This document shows, in pieces, positions 8,047 through 16,400 of a stretch of 30,050 bases of DNA. Under the pieces are notes generated by a model. The model was not told the DNA's origin and did not search any database. It saw only the letters and a program-made list of their open reading frames with translations. Positions within the stretch are counted from its first letter, which is position 1. Each line of letters starts with the position of its first letter. The DNA is taken from positions 1-30,050 of the forward strand of contig DAOKYY010000037.1 in assembly GCA_035325905.1 (NCBI GenBank). The letters run 5' to 3'. The stretch is from DYGX01 sp035325905. Lineage in GTDB: Bacteria > Chloroflexota > Anaerolineae > Aggregatilineales > Aggregatilineaceae. Both the position numbers and the translations under genes were made by a program.

Positions 8047-9015
8047 ATGACCGGTTTGGAAAGCACTCTCAGCGGCATCATTCGCGCCGCCGCCCCGATC
8101 GTGATCGCCGGACAGGGCGAGTTGATTACCGAGCGCTCAGGCGTGATCAACCTGTCGCTCGACGGCTCGATCATGCTCTCGGCCATGACCGCGCACGCCG
8201 TGACCCGCACGACCGGCAGCCTGACCTACGGCGTCCTGGCGGCGATGGGCGTCGGCGCGGCGATGGCCTTCATCGTGGTCTTTTCGAGCATCGCGCTGCG
8301 GCTCAACCAGGTAGCGGTCGGCTTCGTGCTGACGATCCTCGGCGCGGACCTGGCGATCTTCCTCGGCAAGCCGCACTTCAACCAGGTGGGCAAGGAAATC
8401 CCGCATATGCCGATCCCGGTGCTCAAGGACATTCCGCTGCTGGGGCCTGTCCTGTTCAATCACAACATCCTGATCTACCTGAGCCTGATCCTGATCGGCG
8501 CGGTGACGTTCTACATCTACCGCACGCGTCCCGGCCTGACGCTGCGCGCCATCGGCGAGCAGCCCGAAGCGGCCTTCGTGCGCGGGACGCCGGTCAACAC
8601 GCTGCGCTACGTCTACACGATGATCGGCGGCTCGCTGGTCGGGCTGGCCGGGGCGACTTATTCGCTATCGGTCAAGCTCGGCTGGCGCGAGGACCTCAGC
8701 GGCGAGGGCTGGATCGCGCTCGCGATCGTGATCTTCGGGCTGTGGATCCCGGCGCGGGTGGCGCTCGGCGCGTTCTTTATCGCCGGCCTGCGCTCGATCG
8801 CGATCGACTTGCAGAGCAGCAACGTGATCGACCTCCCGGCGCAGATCGTCAATATGTTGCCGTGGTTCCTGATGATCCTGACGCTGATGATCGCGACCAG
8901 CGGCGCGCTGGAGCGGGTGGTCCGCTGGACGCCAGCACGCTTCCAGCCGGCGGCGCGACGTTTCTTGCGGGCGGCGCCTCCCGCCGCGCTCGGCGGGACG
9001 TTCGAGAAGCGCTAA
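8047..9015 (+). CDS. ABC transporter permease, BMP/nucleoside type (subunit 2)
   Basis: Second channel subunit, 322 aa, many hydrophobic helices. Diagnostic stretches are GELITERSGVINLSLDGSIM at the N-terminus, LNQVAVGFVLTILG, the cytoplasmic loop GLTLRAIGEQPEAAFVRG, GLAGATYSL and WIALAIVIFGLW. These match the shorter permease of BMP-linked transporters. GAGG AAAG (8030-8035) serves the ATG at 8047, 46 bp after the first permease. A GTG at 8036 in another frame stops almost at once and can be ignored. The stop is followed within 6 bp by a hairpin (9021-9049) and then an unusual AT-rich stem, so the transporter transcript may end or be processed here, before xpt. Confidence 0.92.
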   Translation: MTGLESTLSGIIRAAAPIVIAGQGELITERSGVINLSLDGSIMLSAMTAHAVTRTTGSLTYGVLAAMGVGAAMAFIVVFSSIALRLNQVAVGFVLTILGADLAIFLGKPHFNQVGKEIPHMPIPVLKDIPLLGPVLFNHNILIYLSLILIGAVTFYIYRTRPGLTLRAIGEQPEAAFVRGTPVNTLRYVYTMIGGSLVGLAGATYSLSVKLGWREDLSGEGWIALAIVIFGLWIPARVALGAFFIAGLRSIAIDLQSSNVIDLPAQIVNMLPWFLMILTLMIATSGALERVVRWTPARFQPAARRFLRAAPPAALGGTFEKR

Positions 9016-9020
9016 ACCGG

Positions 9021-9049
9021 CGGCCCAGGTCTGACCCCCGCCTGGGCCG
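9021..9049 (+). terminator. GC hairpin just after the transporter operon
   Basis: CGGCCCAGG (9021-9029) pairs with CCTGGGCCG (9041-9049), a perfect 9-bp stem with an 11-nt loop. No T-run follows, so it may protect an mRNA 3' end or pause polymerase and is not a standard terminator. Confidence 0.4.
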
Positions 9050-9055
9050 GCGCAG

Positions 9056-9128
9056 CCCCCGTTATTTCAAATTTTTGCGTTTTTTGAAATAAGGGGGGCA
9101 TTATTTCAAGAATCTGCAATAAGGGGGG
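9056..9128 (+). repeat. Tandem AT-rich hairpins with C- and G-tracts ahead of xpt
   Basis: TTATTTCAAA (9062-9071) pairs with TTTGAAATAA (9083-9092), and CCCCC (9056-9060) with the G-run after 9092: a 15-bp stem with one bulge. A second, degenerate copy follows (TTATTTCAAG at 9101, AATAAGGGGGG at 9118-9128). Two C5 tracts (9035-9039, 9056-9060) and two G6 tracts (9093-9098, 9123-9128) allow alternative pairings. It lies in the probable leader of xpt. No guanine-riboswitch core was recognised. Confidence 0.55.
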
Positions 9129-9227
9129 TGTCGTTTCCACTTCTCCGAACCAGCCGCTCTGAGCGATAACGAGCCGCCTTATCGCCCCGTGTGAGGCGAA
9201 GCGCACCGAGCCGAGGGTAAACAAGCC

Positions 9228-9827
9228 GTGCAAATCCTGAAAGACCGTATCCGCGCCGAGGGCGTTTATCTGGGGGACGGCATCCTCAAGATCGACAGCA
9301 TCCTCAACCACCAGATGGACCCCAACCTGATCAAGCAGATGGGCGAGGAGATCGCCGCCCGCTTCCGTGATGCGCACCCGACGCGCATCCTGACCGCCGA
9401 GGTGTCCGGCATCGCCCCCGCGCTGATGGCGGCGCTGGCGCTGAATGTGCCGATTGTCTACGCCCGCAAGTACAAGCCGGTTACGATGTACGGGCCGGTC
9501 TTTCTGGAAACCGCGCCCAGCCACACCAAGGGCGGTGAGACCAACCTGCTCGTCGCCGCCGAGTACCTGCCCGCCGGGGAGCGCGTGCTGATCGTGGACG
9601 ATTTCCTCGCCAGCGGCAAGACGCTGCTGGCGCTGGCGCGCATGGTCGTGCAGGCGCGCTGCACGCTGGTCGGCGTGGCGACGATCGTCGAAAAGAGTTT
9701 CGAGGAAGGCCGCGCCCGCCTGCTCGAAAAATACGATGTGCCGGTCGAGTCGCTGGCGATCATCACCTACCTCGACGAGCAGCGCATCGACTTCGCCGAC
9801 GACCTGCCGCTCGACGCCGGGGTTTAG
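9228..9827 (+). CDS. xpt: Xanthine phosphoribosyltransferase
   Basis: Joins xanthine and PRPP to give XMP, 199 aa, the usual Xpt length. The PRPP loop VLIVDDFLASGKT has D124 and D125. Xpt-specific features include the start MQILKDRIRAEGVYLGDGIL, IDSILNHQMDP, EVSGIAPALM near residue 60, and IVEKSFEEGRARL near 150. These separate it from adenine phosphoribosyltransferase. The start is GTG at 9228 with GAGGG (9213-9217). The stop is 3 nt from the guaA start, so XMP is made and used by enzymes from one message. The upstream 212 bp hold the hairpin cluster described separately, the likely place for control. The enzyme may also accept guanine to a lesser degree, as relatives do. Confidence 0.93.
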   Translation: MQILKDRIRAEGVYLGDGILKIDSILNHQMDPNLIKQMGEEIAARFRDAHPTRILTAEVSGIAPALMAALALNVPIVYARKYKPVTMYGPVFLETAPSHTKGGETNLLVAAEYLPAGERVLIVDDFLASGKTLLALARMVVQARCTLVGVATIVEKSFEEGRARLLEKYDVPVESLAIITYLDEQRIDFADDLPLDAGV

Positions 9828-9830
9828 CGC

Positions 9831-11381
9831 ATGAGCCTCGAAGCGGGCGGGATCGTCATCCTCGACTATGGATCGCAGACCGCGCAGCTGATCGCGCGGC
9901 GCGTGCGCGAGCTGGGCGTCTTCGCCGCGCTGTTGCCTTTCGATGCGTCCCGCGACGAGGCCGAGGCCGCCGTGCCCGGTTTTCGCGGCGTGATCCTCTC
10001 CGGTGGACCGGCCAGCGTCTACGAGCCGGGCGCGCCGCGCCTGCCCGATTGGGTGCTGAGCGCGGGCCGCCCGGTGCTCGGCATCTGCTACGGGATGCAG
10101 CTTCTGACCCAGGCGCTCGGCGGGCGCGTTGCCGGGGCCGGGCAGCGCGAGTTCGGGCAGGCGGCGCTGGAGATCGCGCAGCCGGGCGCGCTGTTCGCCG
10201 GGCTGGACGCGACGCAGACGGTATGGATGAGCCACGGCGACCGCGTCGAGCGCCTGCCGGATGGCTTCCGCACGCTGGCGAGCAGCGACCACGCGCCCCA
10301 CGCCGCGATCAGCCACCCGGCGCGACAGCTCTACGGCATCCAGTTCCATCCTGAGGTCCATCACACGCCGCAGGGGCGCGCCATGCTGCGCAATTTCGCG
10401 CTGGACATCTGCGGCGCGGCGGCGGGCTGGACGCCGGAGCATTTCATCGAGGCCAGCATCGAGCGCATCCGCGCGCAGGTAGGCGGCGGGCGCGTGCTGC
10501 TCGGCATGAGCGGCGGCGTGGACTCCACCGTCGCGGGCGAGCTGATTCACCGCGCGGTCGGCGACCAGCTCGTGCCGGTCTTCGTCAATCACGGGATGCT
10601 GCGCCAGGGCGAGGCCGACGCCGTGCTGGACCTGGCGCGCGCGCTCGACTGGAAGCTGATCGCGGTCGACGCCACCGAGGAATTTCTGGAGAACCTGCGC
10701 GGCGTGACGGACCCCGAAGCCAAGCGCACGATCATCGGCGCGACCTTCGCCGCCGTCTTCGAACGCGAGGCGGCGCGCGCAGGCCGCTTCGACTGGCTGG
10801 CGCAGGGCACGATCTACCCGGACGTGATCGAGAGCGCCGGGACAGACCGGCCCGGCGCGCGGCGCATCAAGTCGCACCACAACGTCGGCGGGCTGCCGGA
10901 GCACCTGCGGGCGCGGCTGGTCGAGCCGCTGCGCGAGCTGTTCAAGGACGAGGTGCGCGCCGTCGGCGAGGCGTTGGGGCTGCCGGAAGCGATCGTTTGG
11001 CGCCAACCGTTTCCGGGGCCGGGGCTGGGCGTGCGCTGCGTCGGCGAGGTGACGTGGGAGCGGCTGGAGCGGCTGCGCGCCGCCGACGCGATCTTCACGG
11101 GCGAGCTGCGCGCCGCCGGAGTGATAGACGAGATCGCGCAGGCGTTCGCCATGCTGCTGCCGGTGCGCAGCGTCGGCGTAATGGGCGATAACCGCACGCA
11201 CGAGGAAGTCATCGCGCTGCGCGCCGTGACGACCGACGACTACATGACCGCCGACTGGGCGCGCCTGCCCGCCGACCTGGTGGCGCAGATCAGCCGCCGG
11301 ATCGTCAACGAGGTGGCGGGGGTTAACCGCGTGCTGTATGACATCACGACCAAGCCGCCCGCGACGATTGAGTGGGAATAG
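9831..11381 (+). CDS. guaA: GMP synthase (glutamine-hydrolysing)
   Basis: Converts XMP to GMP using ATP and glutamine; 516 aa, the standard single-chain form. The N-terminal glutaminase has C86 in GICYGMQ and H173/E175 in QFHPEV. The ATP pyrophosphatase domain follows with the P-loop SGGVDS (227-232), NHGMLRQGE, GTIYPDVIES and IKSHHNVGGLP. The C-terminal dimerisation domain has PFPGPGLGVR and ends in TTKPPATIEWE, the conserved XMP-contacting tail. Start ATG 9831 is 3 nt after the xpt stop with no good ribosome site of its own, so reinitiation from xpt is likely. Pairing it with xpt gives a short route from scavenged xanthine to GMP that bypasses IMP dehydrogenase. Confidence 0.97.
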   Translation: MSLEAGGIVILDYGSQTAQLIARRVRELGVFAALLPFDASRDEAEAAVPGFRGVILSGGPASVYEPGAPRLPDWVLSAGRPVLGICYGMQLLTQALGGRVAGAGQREFGQAALEIAQPGALFAGLDATQTVWMSHGDRVERLPDGFRTLASSDHAPHAAISHPARQLYGIQFHPEVHHTPQGRAMLRNFALDICGAAAGWTPEHFIEASIERIRAQVGGGRVLLGMSGGVDSTVAGELIHRAVGDQLVPVFVNHGMLRQGEADAVLDLARALDWKLIAVDATEEFLENLRGVTDPEAKRTIIGATFAAVFEREAARAGRFDWLAQGTIYPDVIESAGTDRPGARRIKSHHNVGGLPEHLRARLVEPLRELFKDEVRAVGEALGLPEAIVWRQPFPGPGLGVRCVGEVTWERLERLRAADAIFTGELRAAGVIDEIAQAFAMLLPVRSVGVMGDNRTHEEVIALRAVTTDDYMTADWARLPADLVAQISRRIVNEVAGVNRVLYDITTKPPATIEWE

Positions 11382-11441
11382 CGGCATCGGCTGGCGCCCA
11401 CCGTGAAAGTCAGAGGCATGTGAAAGGCTGAAGCCCTGGAC

Positions 11442-11858
11442 TTACACCGCAGAATTGAATCTCAAAAAACACAGGCAATTGACGTCAGCCGCGCACGCCA
11501 TGCCCACCGATTCGTAAAAGGCTTTCGTTTTGGCGCTGTCGTCCGTCACGAGGACAATCTGCCGGATGGATGCGAACCGCGCCAGGGCCGCCCGGATCAG
11601 CGCCGTCCCGATCCCCTGCCGCTGGTAGTCTGGGTCAACCAGAATGTCCTGGATATACGCGATCGAACAATCATCCCCGACTACGCGGATCAATCCCACC
11701 AGCCGATCCCCATCGTATGCGCTGCGATACCACAGGCTCCCGCCCAGCAATTTAGCCATCTTGCCGGGATGGTCGGTGTACCCCGTCCATCCAACGCGAT
11801 CGTACAGAGCGGTCAGAGCGCCGGTTGAAATTGTGTTGTTTTCAAGATACTGGATCAT
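11442..11858 (-). CDS. GNAT-family N-acetyltransferase
   Basis: Single-domain acetyl-CoA-dependent transferase of 138 aa; substrate unknown. The acetyl-CoA loop QRQGIGTALI (motif A) follows the strand IAYIQDILVDPDY, and the C-terminal KTKAFYESVGM is the usual motif B. ATG 11858 is chosen: GGTGGAATGGAAA lies just upstream. A GTG at 11870 would add four residues (MEWK). The gene converges on guaA, 60 bp away, with no clear terminator between. Its codons are less GC-rich than those of all neighbours, with many AT-ending codons and an AT-rich 5' end, which suggests arrival by transfer. No conserved neighbour hints at a function. Confidence 0.85.
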   Translation of the reverse strand: MIQYLENNTISTGALTALYDRVGWTGYTDHPGKMAKLLGGSLWYRSAYDGDRLVGLIRVVGDDCSIAYIQDILVDPDYQRQGIGTALIRAALARFASIRQIVLVTDDSAKTKAFYESVGMACAADVNCLCFLRFNSAV

Positions 11859-11923
11859 TTTCCATTCCACCGGGTGCTACCCGCGCTAACCCGTTCTGGA
11901 TGTTAGGAGATTTTCCCAGGCGA

Positions 11924-11960
11924 GACAAACAACCGCCCGCGCTCAAAGGAACGCGGGCGG
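11924..11960 (-). terminator. Rho-independent terminator after the fasciclin gene
   Basis: On the minus strand CCGCCCGCG (from 11960) pairs perfectly with CGCGGGCGG (ending 11933) around a 10-nt loop, followed by TTGTTTGTC. It begins 26 bp after the stop at 11986 and isolates this gene from the GNAT gene. Confidence 0.8.
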
Positions 11961-11985
11961 CGGATTTCTCAGGCGCGAGCGGCGC

Positions 11986-13125
11986 TTAGCCGGCTGGCTC
12001 GGCCCCGACGATGTGCAGCGTGCCGTTCATCGCGGCGACGTTCGGCGTCAGAATCTCGGCGCCGTTGACCCTCGCCGTATTATCAACCGGCTCAATCGCC
12101 AGCGTCTCGCCGGTCAGCGAGGTTAGCGACGCGCTCTCGTAGACCTTTCCGAACTTCAGGTCGCCCTCGACGATGTGGGCGCGCACCCAGTTGGCGAGCG
12201 CCTCGCTATCGTCGCCGAAGCGCGCCCGCGCCTCGTCAACCGCGAAATCGGCTGGGGCGAAGACGGTGTACGGCCCCTCGCCGCTCAGCTCCTCGGCGAC
12301 GCCGGTTTCCTCAAGCAACTGCACGAACGGCGCCAGCAGCTCATTCGCGCGCGCCGCCTCGACCAGCGTGCCCGGCTCTTCCAGGTCGCCCCGCGCCATC
12401 AGCATCTCGGCGAAGCGCGTCTCGTCCATCACCAGCTCCGGCCCGTCCGCGCCGTCGACCACGGCCAGCAGGTAATAGTTGGTGGCGACGATCTCCACGT
12501 CCGCCAGCTCGCCGATCAGATTATCTGGCTCCTGGGTCGGATAGGCCGTGAAGGTATAGGTCGCGGAGTCGACGGCCAGCGAGGTGTCGCTGTTCAGCCC
12601 TTCCGCGTTGCCGGGCGGGGCCAGCTCGGTCACGAACGGCACGTCGTCGCGGTCAAAGTTCACCAGTGTATCGCCGGACAGCGCGTTCACGAACGTCATC
12701 ATCGCCGTGCCGGGGACCAGCTCCTGCGCGTCAATCGGGACCGCGACGCTGCGCAGGCTGCCCGCTTCCGCCGAGCCAGTCGTGATAATCGTGATCCACT
12801 CGCCGGGGGTCAGCTCCAGATCGCCGGGCATGTCACCAGACGGATCGAGCGTGGCGCCGGTGTCCGCAACGCCGTAGGTGTGCGCCCCGGCGTCAACCGC
12901 CCGCCAGCGCCCGACCGTGCCGGGTTCCAGGTTCGCCTCCTCGCCCAGCTCGCCGTCAAAGTAGAAGTCGGCGCCCACGCCATCCGCGCGGAAGTTCGCA
13001 TAACGGATGTAGGCTTGATTTTCGGTGTTCTCCGCTTCCGCATCGCCGTCTTGCGCCAACGCCGAGGGAACAAGCACGCCTAGCGCCAGCATCAGGGACA
13101 GTAAAATCGCCAACGGTTTACGCAT
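11986..13125 (-). CDS. Secreted DUF4397-fasciclin domain protein
   Basis: Predicted exported protein of 379 aa. A signal peptide (MRKPLAILLSLMLALGVLVP, cleavage near SALAQ-DGD) is followed by a DUF4397-like beta region starting at AYIRYANFRADGVGADFYFD. The last 130 residues form a fasciclin (FAS1) domain: TLVEAARANELL, GPYTVFAPADFAVD, LANWVRAHIVEG and the final NGTLHIVG. FAS1 domains usually mediate cell-surface or matrix adhesion; DUF4397 has no known role. No transmembrane anchor or lipobox is seen. ATG 13125 has an excellent GGAAGGAG site; the longer form from 13179 would bury the signal peptide. The stop codon lies in a TTAGC stretch like those of the nearby repeats. Monocistronic, with its own terminator. 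Confidence 0.85.
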   Translation of the reverse strand: MRKPLAILLSLMLALGVLVPSALAQDGDAEAENTENQAYIRYANFRADGVGADFYFDGELGEEANLEPGTVGRWRAVDAGAHTYGVADTGATLDPSGDMPGDLELTPGEWITIITTGSAEAGSLRSVAVPIDAQELVPGTAMMTFVNALSGDTLVNFDRDDVPFVTELAPPGNAEGLNSDTSLAVDSATYTFTAYPTQEPDNLIGELADVEIVATNYYLLAVVDGADGPELVMDETRFAEMLMARGDLEEPGTLVEAARANELLAPFVQLLEETGVAEELSGEGPYTVFAPADFAVDEARARFGDDSEALANWVRAHIVEGDLKFGKVYESASLTSLTGETLAIEPVDNTARVNGAEILTPNVAAMNGTLHIVGAEPAG

Positions 13126-13296
13126 CGGTTCCAAGCTCCTTCCAATACATACAGAGAGTGGTTCCAGACCTACGCCCACAGAATCCCATCCGCCTTGTAT
13201 GGTACGGAATCCGCCCCGGCGTCACATGAGGTAAATGGGCGGTTTTGGACTAGGCCACCTGGTCCACATCACGCGGCAAAACGCCGCCAGGAGAGC

Positions 13297-13411
13297 GCGG
13301 TGCAGCAAAAAGCAGCGAGAGCAACCGGGTATCCTCCGCTGCTCCCGCTGTCTTATCGCTGTCTTAAGCTGTGTCCAGTCGCTTTTCCGCTGCTTGATCG
13401 CTTTCCGTTTA
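13297..13411 (-). repeat. Degenerate GCTGC-TTTT repeat region, includes stop of GH13 gene
   Basis: GCTG(C/T) and GCT(T/G)TT words recur about every 10-11 bases (for example GCTGTCTTATC, GCTGTCTTAA, GCTGCTTGATC), and 13302-13326 holds the opposite-strand form GCAGCAAAAAGCAGC. The TAA of the GH13 gene (13409-13411) lies in the last unit. The phasing is looser than at 26062. The rest of the gap 13126-13408 holds no gene or clear promoter that I can see. Confidence 0.5.
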
Positions 13412-16400
13412 GCCGCAGTTGTCCAGGTCGCGCCACTTGGCGACGGTGTCCTCGACAGTCAGATCGGACGCGCCGGGCGGCAGCGTCACCTTCAGCCGCC
13501 GGTTGGCGATCTCCTCGCAGGCGGGGCCTTTCTCGACCGCGTCCCACGTGCCGCGCACGTACTTGTATTCGGCGGACGCGCCTTCGCCCAATTCCAGCGT
13601 GATCGTCCAGTGCGTCGGGTCAACCTGGGTCATCACCAGCCCGGCCGGGTCCCAGTTGGGATAGGCGTCCCCAAAACTGCCCGCGATGTACACATCCCCT
13701 TCGCCGGTATCAGTCGCCTCCGGCACGGTGACGTTAAACGTCACCGAGACCACCGGCCGTTCGATCACCACTTCCTCGGCGGTCGTCTGCCCGGATTCGT
13801 TGTACGCGGCGTCCACCGCCGAGACGGCGTAGGTGTGCCGCTTGCGCAAGGTCGCGTCCGTGTCCGTGAAGCGGTTGTCGCCGCCCGCTGGAATTTCCGC
13901 CAGCAGCATCTGCTCCTGGCCGCGCACCGTGCGATAGACGCGGTAGAACGCCACGTCCTCGCTCGGCGAAGCGTCCCACTCGACCTGGACCCCGGCGGTC
14001 GTGGCGCGCGGCACGCGCACCGCCGCAGGAGCGTCCGGCGCAGTCGCGTCGTCGCCGCGCGTGACGGTGAGCGGCGGGTAGAGCGTGGCAGGCAGCGTGA
14101 CGATCTGCCACGTTTCACCGGCGTCGGTGCTGAAGCGCGCCACGCCCTGATACGCCTGGGCCGCGTTGGGCTGGAACTCCGCGCGGTAAACGTCGGCGCC
14201 GTCCAGCTCGCCCGCGTAAGTCATCGGCTGCCACGCTGCCGCCTCCAAATCCGCGCCCTCAGGAACCAGGGCCGCCTGGGCGCGCACGCCCTCGGCCGGG
14301 CCGTCCGCCTCGGTCACGCCTTCGATGCGGATCGCGGCGCTGACCTCGGCCAGGGTGCCCGCTTCGAGCACCAGCGAGAGCGGCTCGGCGGCATCCAGGC
14401 GCGCGCCCTGCCGCACGTAGAACGTCTCGGCGATGGTCGCGCTGGGCGTGACCGCGACCGGCTCGCTCAGCGCGCCGGGCAGCCCGTCCGCGCCGACCGC
14501 TGCGACCGCGTAGTAATAGCGGTAGCCGTTCGTGACGGCGTCATCGACATACGCCGCCTCGATGACCGGCTCGCCCGTCACCGGCTCGAAGCCGCCGCTC
14601 GCGATCGGGCTACGGTAAACCCGGTAGCCGCTCGCGTCAGGCACGGCGTCCCAGGCCAGCGACACCGCGCCCGGCGCGCCCTCCGCGCTCAGATTGGCGG
14701 GCGCTTCGAGCGCGCTGAACGGCGCGAGCGCGGTCCCGGCCCAAATCTCGCCGCCCAGCGCGGGGATCGTCATGCTGACCGGCTCCGCCCCGACAGTGAT
14801 CGGCGCGCCGCCAAAGGTCGGCTCCAGCGTCAGGCCATCGGGCACCAGCCCCGCCAGCTCCAGACTGACCGTCTGCTCCGTCTCGCTCTGGTTGATGACG
14901 ACCAGCGCGGCGTCGCCCGCTGTAGCGTCCCGGCGCAGGTAGGCCAGCACGCCCGCCTCGTCGTCGGCCCGCAGCGTGATCCGCTCACCCTCGCGCAGGG
15001 CGGGATGCTCGTTCCGCAGCGCGCCAAGCTGCCGGTAGAAGGCCAGCATGTCCTCGTCGCGGCGGTAAGCGTCGCCTTCCGCATCCGGCCAGGGATACGG
15101 CGCGCGGTTGTACGGGTCGTCTTGCAAGTTGCCGCCGCTGTCCGGCTGGCTGGGCGCATCCAGCGCGATCTCGTCGCCATAGTAGACCGCCGGCGCGCCG
15201 GGTAGCGTAAACTGCACCAGCGCCGCCAGCTTGAGCCGCGCCGGGTCGTCGCCGACCACGAAGAACGCGCGCGACGTGTCGTGGCTGCCGAGCAGGTTCA
15301 TCATGGCGTGGTACGCCTGCGGCGGGTAGTCCTCCGCGATTGACTCGATCAGCGCGTCAAGCTGGCCCGGCCCCAGCGGACGGATCGTGTTGTCGCCGTT
15401 GGCGTCGTTATCGGTGAAGATCGCGTCGCGGGCGAAGCCGAGGATGCCGCGCCGCAGACGGTAGTTCATGACCGCGTCCCACTCGGCGCCGCCCAGCCAG
15501 CGCGAGGCGTCCTGCCATTCCTCGCCGATGATCACCGCGTCCGGGTTGACCTCGCGCACGACCTCGCGGAACCGCTCCCAGTAGTCATTGGCCGGGCCGC
15601 CGGGGTCGATGTCGCCGCCCACGTCCAGCCGCCAGCCGCCGATCCCGGCCTCGCCCCAGGTGCGGGCCACGCTGCCCTCCCCCGCGAAGAAGTAGTCGCG
15701 AACCTCGGCGTTGGCGTTGTCCAGCTTGGGAATCGAGTCGTAGCCCGCCCAGGAGACGTAAAACGACTCGTCGCCAACGCACAGCGCGGGCTGCGGCCCC
15801 TGCGGCTCGACGAAAAAGAACCAGTCGCGCCACTCAGAGTCCTCGCTCTCGCACGCGCCCACGACGGCGGGGAAGCGGTTGTAGCGGTCGAAGAAGGCGC
15901 TGTCGCTCGACATATGGTTGAACACGCCGTCGAGGATCACCTTCATGCCGCGCGCGTCCGCTTCGGCGATCAGCGTGTCGAAGTCGGCCCGCGTGCCGAG
16001 CAACGGGTCAATCGCCAGAAAGTCGGCGGTGTCGTAGCGGTGGTTCGAGCGCGCCGCGAAAATCGGGTTGAGATACAGCGCGGTCACGCCCAGGTCGGCC
16101 AGATAGTCCAGCTTTTCGGTGATCCCGGCCAGGTCGCCGCCGAAGAAGTCCGAACCCCAGATTTCGTTGAACTCGCCCGGCTGGCGCGGGTCCACCGGCG
16201 GCTCGTTCCACGTCTCGTGGAAGATCAGCGGCAGCGCGCCGTAAAACGTCGCGGAGCCGTCGGACGGGTCGTTGGCCGGGTCGCCGTTGCGGAAGCGGTC
16301 CGGGAAAATCTGGTAGACGACCGCGTTGCGCATCCATTCCGGCGTGCTGAAGGCCGGGTCGTAGACCGTGATCTGGTAGCTGAGGTCGGGGCTTTGCGTG

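Noticed and set aside
9012..11387. 791-aa open frame on the minus strand across xpt and guaA
   Set aside because: Shadow of GC-rich coding on the other strand: rich in Arg, Gln, His and Ala, without motifs, and covering two certain genes.
13235..15205. 656-aa plus-strand frame opposite the secreted GH13 gene
   Set aside because: Low-information Arg/Val/Gly-rich translation; the minus-strand protein is a clear multidomain enzyme.
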